Below, piece after piece: positions 19,275 to 21,573 of a DNA stretch of 21,573 bases; within the stretch, counting starts at the first letter, position 1; each line of letters begins with the position of its first letter. The notes below the pieces were generated by a model. The model did no database searches. It saw only the letters and a program-made list of their open reading frames with translations, and was not told the origin of the DNA. This DNA is from a virus, in the IMG/VR virus record IMGVR_UViG_3300025308_000096, positions 1-21,573 of that record. One strand, given 5' to 3'. Made by a program: the position numbers and the translations under genes.

Positions 19275-19571
19275 ATGACCACCATCAAGCTACCCCGCAA
19301 AACCCGCTTTACGAAGTTCTTTTCCTGCAACCCGCAGCAAGACTCGCTTTTTGCCATCAATGGCGACCTGGACGTCGACGACGCCCTTGAGCAAGCCCTG
19401 TGCTTTCTTGAAGCCAGTGAACATACGCTCCGCGATCTGTGTATGTCCGCCAGTTCAAGGGCTAACCCAATCAACCAAGCATGGCCGTCGCTATATCTCG
19501 TTGAGATTTCGCGGGCCATCGTCCTTGCCGCGCTTTCCGCGATACGCCGCGAGGAGCGCGGTCATGCCTAA
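19275..19571 (+). CDS. DUF3077-like protein (98 aa)
   Basis: A 98-residue protein beginning MTTIKLPRKTRFTKFFSCNP, then SLFAINGDLDVDDALEQALC, a helical part FLEASEHTLRDLCMSAS and a final helix YLVEISRAIVLAALSAIRRE. The arrangement F-x-I-N-G-D-x-x-x-x-D-A-L-E-x-A followed by helices resembles DUF3077/DUF6124 proteins, common in Pseudomonas and related phages, of unknown role. GGAG lies seven bases before the ATG. It overlaps the next gene by eight bases. Confidence 0.62.
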   Translation: MTTIKLPRKTRFTKFFSCNPQQDSLFAINGDLDVDDALEQALCFLEASEHTLRDLCMSASSRANPINQAWPSLYLVEISRAIVLAALSAIRREERGHA

Positions 19572-20031
19572 GACAAAACACGGGATGCATGGCACAAAAG
19601 AAAATCAGGCGTGGCGCGACATGAAAGACAGGTGCAAGAACCCACGAAACCGCTCATATAAAAACTATGGCGGACGCGGGATTTCCGTGTGCTCGGCGTG
19701 GGAATCGTTCGAGCAGTTTTTTGCCGACCTTGGGCCGGCTCCGCCCGGAAGCTGGCTAGAGCGCAACGACAATAACGGAAATTACTGCAAGGACAACTGC
19801 CGGTGGGCAAGCCGGGACGAACAGCAAAACAACCGCCGCGGGATCATCAAGCTTGAATTTCAGGGCCGGGAGATGTCCGTGGCACAATGGGCACGTGAAA
19901 CTGGTATTCAAAAGCAGACGCTTTATGAGCGCCTTCGATTAGGATGGCCGATTGAACGAGCCTTAACGACTCCATGTGACCGATATGGCAACCGTAAGGA
20001 AAGTGGTCGCCTACGCGCGATCAAGCAATGA
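19564..20031 (+). CDS. HNH-like/NUMOD-type phage DNA-binding protein (155 aa)
   Basis: A 155-residue protein of a widespread phage type. It reads ENQAWRDMKDRCKNPRNRSY, KNYGGRGISVCSAWESFEQF, then SWLERNDNNGNYCKDNCRWA and SRDEQQNNRRG. The blocks R-x-D-N-x-G-x-Y-x-x-x-N-C-R-W-A match proteins linked to HNH or AP2 nucleases. The C-terminal MSVAQWARETGIQKQTLYER is a helix-turn-helix. Some family members are homing endonucleases; activity here is untested. The integrase start lies within its last 50 bases in another frame. Confidence 0.75.
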   Translation: MPKTKHGMHGTKENQAWRDMKDRCKNPRNRSYKNYGGRGISVCSAWESFEQFFADLGPAPPGSWLERNDNNGNYCKDNCRWASRDEQQNNRRGIIKLEFQGREMSVAQWARETGIQKQTLYERLRLGWPIERALTTPCDRYGNRKESGRLRAIKQ

Positions 20032-21487
20032 CGCCCATGCCGTAGCGATTCAAGCACAACTCCGCGAGCTTAAACAGCTTGCGGAGTCTCGCGGCATGGT
20101 CATTGTCGGGACCTATGAAGACGCTGCGCTGTCTGGCAAGGACACCGACCGCCCGGGCTTTCAGCAGCTGCTGCGCGAACTGAAGCTCAAATCGCGCACC
20201 TGGTCGGCGATCCTGATCTACGACACCAGCCGCATCGGCCGCCGGCGCTACATTGCCGAAGCCTTCAGGCACGAATGCAAGAAGCTCGGCATCGACATCA
20301 TCTTCGCCAAGGTGCCCGAGGTCGACCCGATCAGCCAGGTGATCCTCGACAGCGTGCTACAGGCCATGGATGAAGTGCACAGCCTGATGAGCCGCGAGAA
20401 GGGGCTGGCCGGCATGGCCGAGAATGTCAGACAGGGGTTTCGCGCCGGCGGCCGTGCGCCGTTTGGCTATCGCCTGGTGTCGATCGACACCGGCCAGATC
20501 CGCGACGGCGCGCCGGTGACCAAGAGCAAGCTGGAACCAGACGCCAATGGGCAGAAGATCTCTGCGTGGCTGCAAGGTCGCGCCAGCGGCAAGAACGGCC
20601 GCAAGCTCGCCGACGAACTGGGCATCGACATGGCCAAGAGCAGCCTGGCGCATCTGGAATGGACCGCGCTGACCTACGCCGGGCATACTGTCTGGAACAT
20701 GATGCGGGGGAAAGAAGACGCAGGAGCGGGAAAACGCCGCCACAGGGCCGACTGGATCATCCAGCGCAATACCCACGCCGCGCTGATCACCGACGACACG
20801 GCAGAGACGATCCTGGCGCGACTGGAGGCCAAGAAAGCCGGCCGGCCGACTCGCGTGAGAATCTCGGATTATCTGCTGGCCGGAAAAGTGCAGACGCCTG
20901 ACGGTCAGGCCTGGCACGGCAACGCCGGCAACTATCGCGTTGGCAGCGCCAATATCAAATCGACCATGCTCGAAGACGCGATCCTGCAGCAGGTGGCAAT
21001 CGACATTCGTGGCGACTCAATGGTCAAGGCCATGACCGAGACTGCCCGGGCAGCCCAGCAACCCGGCGATGGCCACGAACTGCAAGCGCTGCAGACAGAT
21101 CTGCGCGACACCGAGGTAAGAATCAAGAAGCTGACCGCGCTCCTGGAACAAACAGACGCACCCGGGCCGCTGTTGCGGCGTCTGGAGGAATTGGAGGGAA
21201 ACAGGGAAGAGACTCGCCAGCGTTTGACCAGGCTGGAAGAGGAGACGCGCCGCGCCAAAGCCCTGGCGGCGGTCAAGGAAAGCGACGTGCGCCGATTGCT
21301 CGACGCACTGGCCGAAGACATGGCCGCGCTCGATCGCGACCACCTGAAAGACTTCATCGGCACACTGGTCGAGGAGATCATCCTCGATCCTGCCACTCGT
21401 GCTGGGGCGATCCGTTACCGGATCGCCCAGCGGAGTGGGGTTAAGCTGGCGTCCCCACGGGGATTCGAACCCCGGTACTTACCGTGA
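19985..21487 (+). CDS. int: Large serine integrase (site-specific recombinase)
   Basis: A 500-residue large serine recombinase that inserts and removes the phage genome. The N-terminal catalytic domain begins VRKVVAYARSSNDAHAVAIQ with the Y-x-R-x-S motif and likely nucleophile Ser14, then YEDAALSGKDTDRPGFQQLL and LIYDTSRIGRRRY. The recombinase domain has RAPFGYRLV and continues to YAGHTVWNMMRG. The zinc-ribbon part (YLLAGKVQTPDGQAWHG) has lost the usual Cys residues. A coiled coil follows (LRDTEVRIKKLTALLEQ to RLEEETRRAK). The last codons, GVKLASPRGFEPRYLP, are read from the antisense strand of tRNA-Glu. Start: ATG 19985, or GTG 19976. It overlaps the previous gene. Confidence 0.93.
   Translation: MATVRKVVAYARSSNDAHAVAIQAQLRELKQLAESRGMVIVGTYEDAALSGKDTDRPGFQQLLRELKLKSRTWSAILIYDTSRIGRRRYIAEAFRHECKKLGIDIIFAKVPEVDPISQVILDSVLQAMDEVHSLMSREKGLAGMAENVRQGFRAGGRAPFGYRLVSIDTGQIRDGAPVTKSKLEPDANGQKISAWLQGRASGKNGRKLADELGIDMAKSSLAHLEWTALTYAGHTVWNMMRGKEDAGAGKRRHRADWIIQRNTHAALITDDTAETILARLEAKKAGRPTRVRISDYLLAGKVQTPDGQAWHGNAGNYRVGSANIKSTMLEDAILQQVAIDIRGDSMVKAMTETARAAQQPGDGHELQALQTDLRDTEVRIKKLTALLEQTDAPGPLLRRLEELEGNREETRQRLTRLEEETRRAKALAAVKESDVRRLLDALAEDMAALDRDHLKDFIGTLVEEIILDPATRAGAIRYRIAQRSGVKLASPRGFEPRYLP
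21447..21487. other. Right attachment-site region (attR) inside tRNA-Glu
   Basis: The integrase reading frame runs from prophage DNA into the 3' half of the tRNA-Glu gene and stops there. Integration in this tRNA with restoration of its 3' end is the simplest reading. The exact crossover cannot be set because the left junction lies outside the window. Confidence 0.6.
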
Positions 21488-21522
21488 AAGGGTAATGTCC
21501 TAGGCCTCTAGACGATAGGGAC
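21447..21522 (-). tRNA. tRNA-Glu (anticodon UUC)
   Basis: On the minus strand a 76-base cloverleaf begins GTCCCTATCGTCTAGAGG and ends in an encoded GCCA. The anticodon loop CTTTCAC is held by the 5-bp stem TTACC/GGTAA with TTC as anticodon. The T-arm is GGGGTTCGAATCCCC. The gene is intact, including the encoded CCA. Its 3' half (as tRNA) lies toward the prophage and overlaps the integrase frame by 41 bases, so it is the likely attachment site. Confidence 0.95.
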
Positions 21523-21530
21523 TGATCGTT

Positions 21531-21573
21531 TGGTGGAGGTACGCGGGATCGAACCGCGGACCTCTTGCATGCC
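21531..21573 (-). tRNA. tRNA-Ala (anticodon GGC), 5' part beyond window
   Basis: The visible 43 bases give the 3' half of a tRNA on the minus strand, from the anticodon GGC at the window edge through loop bases AT, stem GCAAG, variable AGGTC, the T-arm CGCGGTTCGATCCCGCG and the acceptor ending ACCTCCACCA. This matches tRNA-Ala(GGC). It lies eight bases from tRNA-Glu, so the two are probably one host transcript. Confidence 0.88.

Overview
The window is the right-hand part of an integrated temperate phage (a siphovirus-like prophage with HK97-type packaging genes) in a high-GC proteobacterium. It ends at the host chromosome in a tRNA-Glu(UUC)/tRNA-Ala(GGC) pair. The GC-rich codon use, this tRNA pair and phage families such as DUF5131, DUF4031 and VapE suggest a betaproteobacterium, perhaps Rhodocyclales. 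That host call is inference.

Left arm, all minus strand (1-7731): the CII-like regulator (7357-7731), a VapE-type primase/helicase (4906-7350), a 275-bp repeat array that may be a replication origin (4621-4895), two small genes and a Q-type antiterminator (3861-4223). Just past the Q-like gene come a near-perfect sigma70 promoter and a strong terminator, the layout of the lambda late switch. The late genes follow: HNH nuclease, small and large terminase, a tiny membrane protein, and a portal gene cut by the window edge.

Switch region (7731-9330): a leftward Cro-like gene, possibly leaderless, diverges from a rightward HTH repressor that has no cleavable peptidase domain. Two small rightward genes (a zinc-ribbon protein and a BssS-like protein) lie between cro and cII. 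Each has a near-identical 62-bp leader, and a duplicated scrap of the cro 3' end marks how the second cassette arrived.

Right arm, plus strand (9376-21487): a membrane zinc-ribbon protein and an exported HNH nuclease, then a complete diversity-generating retroelement (DGR). Three homologous genes of 126-129 codons (10127-10516, 11898-12278, 12315-12698) each end in a 102-bp variable repeat. They are followed by an Avd-like gene, an adenine-rich template repeat (13236-13337) and a DGR-class reverse transcriptase. By hand alignment the three variable repeats differ from the template at 43 positions, every one a template adenine. The RT stop overlaps the start of a ParB-like gene, which begins a chain of overlapping small phage genes. 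The operon promoter at 10049-10077 carries the same GCTAAATT-type elements as the repressor/cro switch, so the DGR may be under lysogeny control. A DUF3077-like gene, an HNH-like gene and a large serine integrase finish the arm.

The integrase reading frame ends inside the host tRNA-Glu gene, which marks the right attachment site. The main novelty is a three-target DGR whose targets are small, soluble-looking, stand-alone CLec/DUF1566-type proteins placed in the lysogeny arm next to a ParB-like protein, not in tail-fibre genes.
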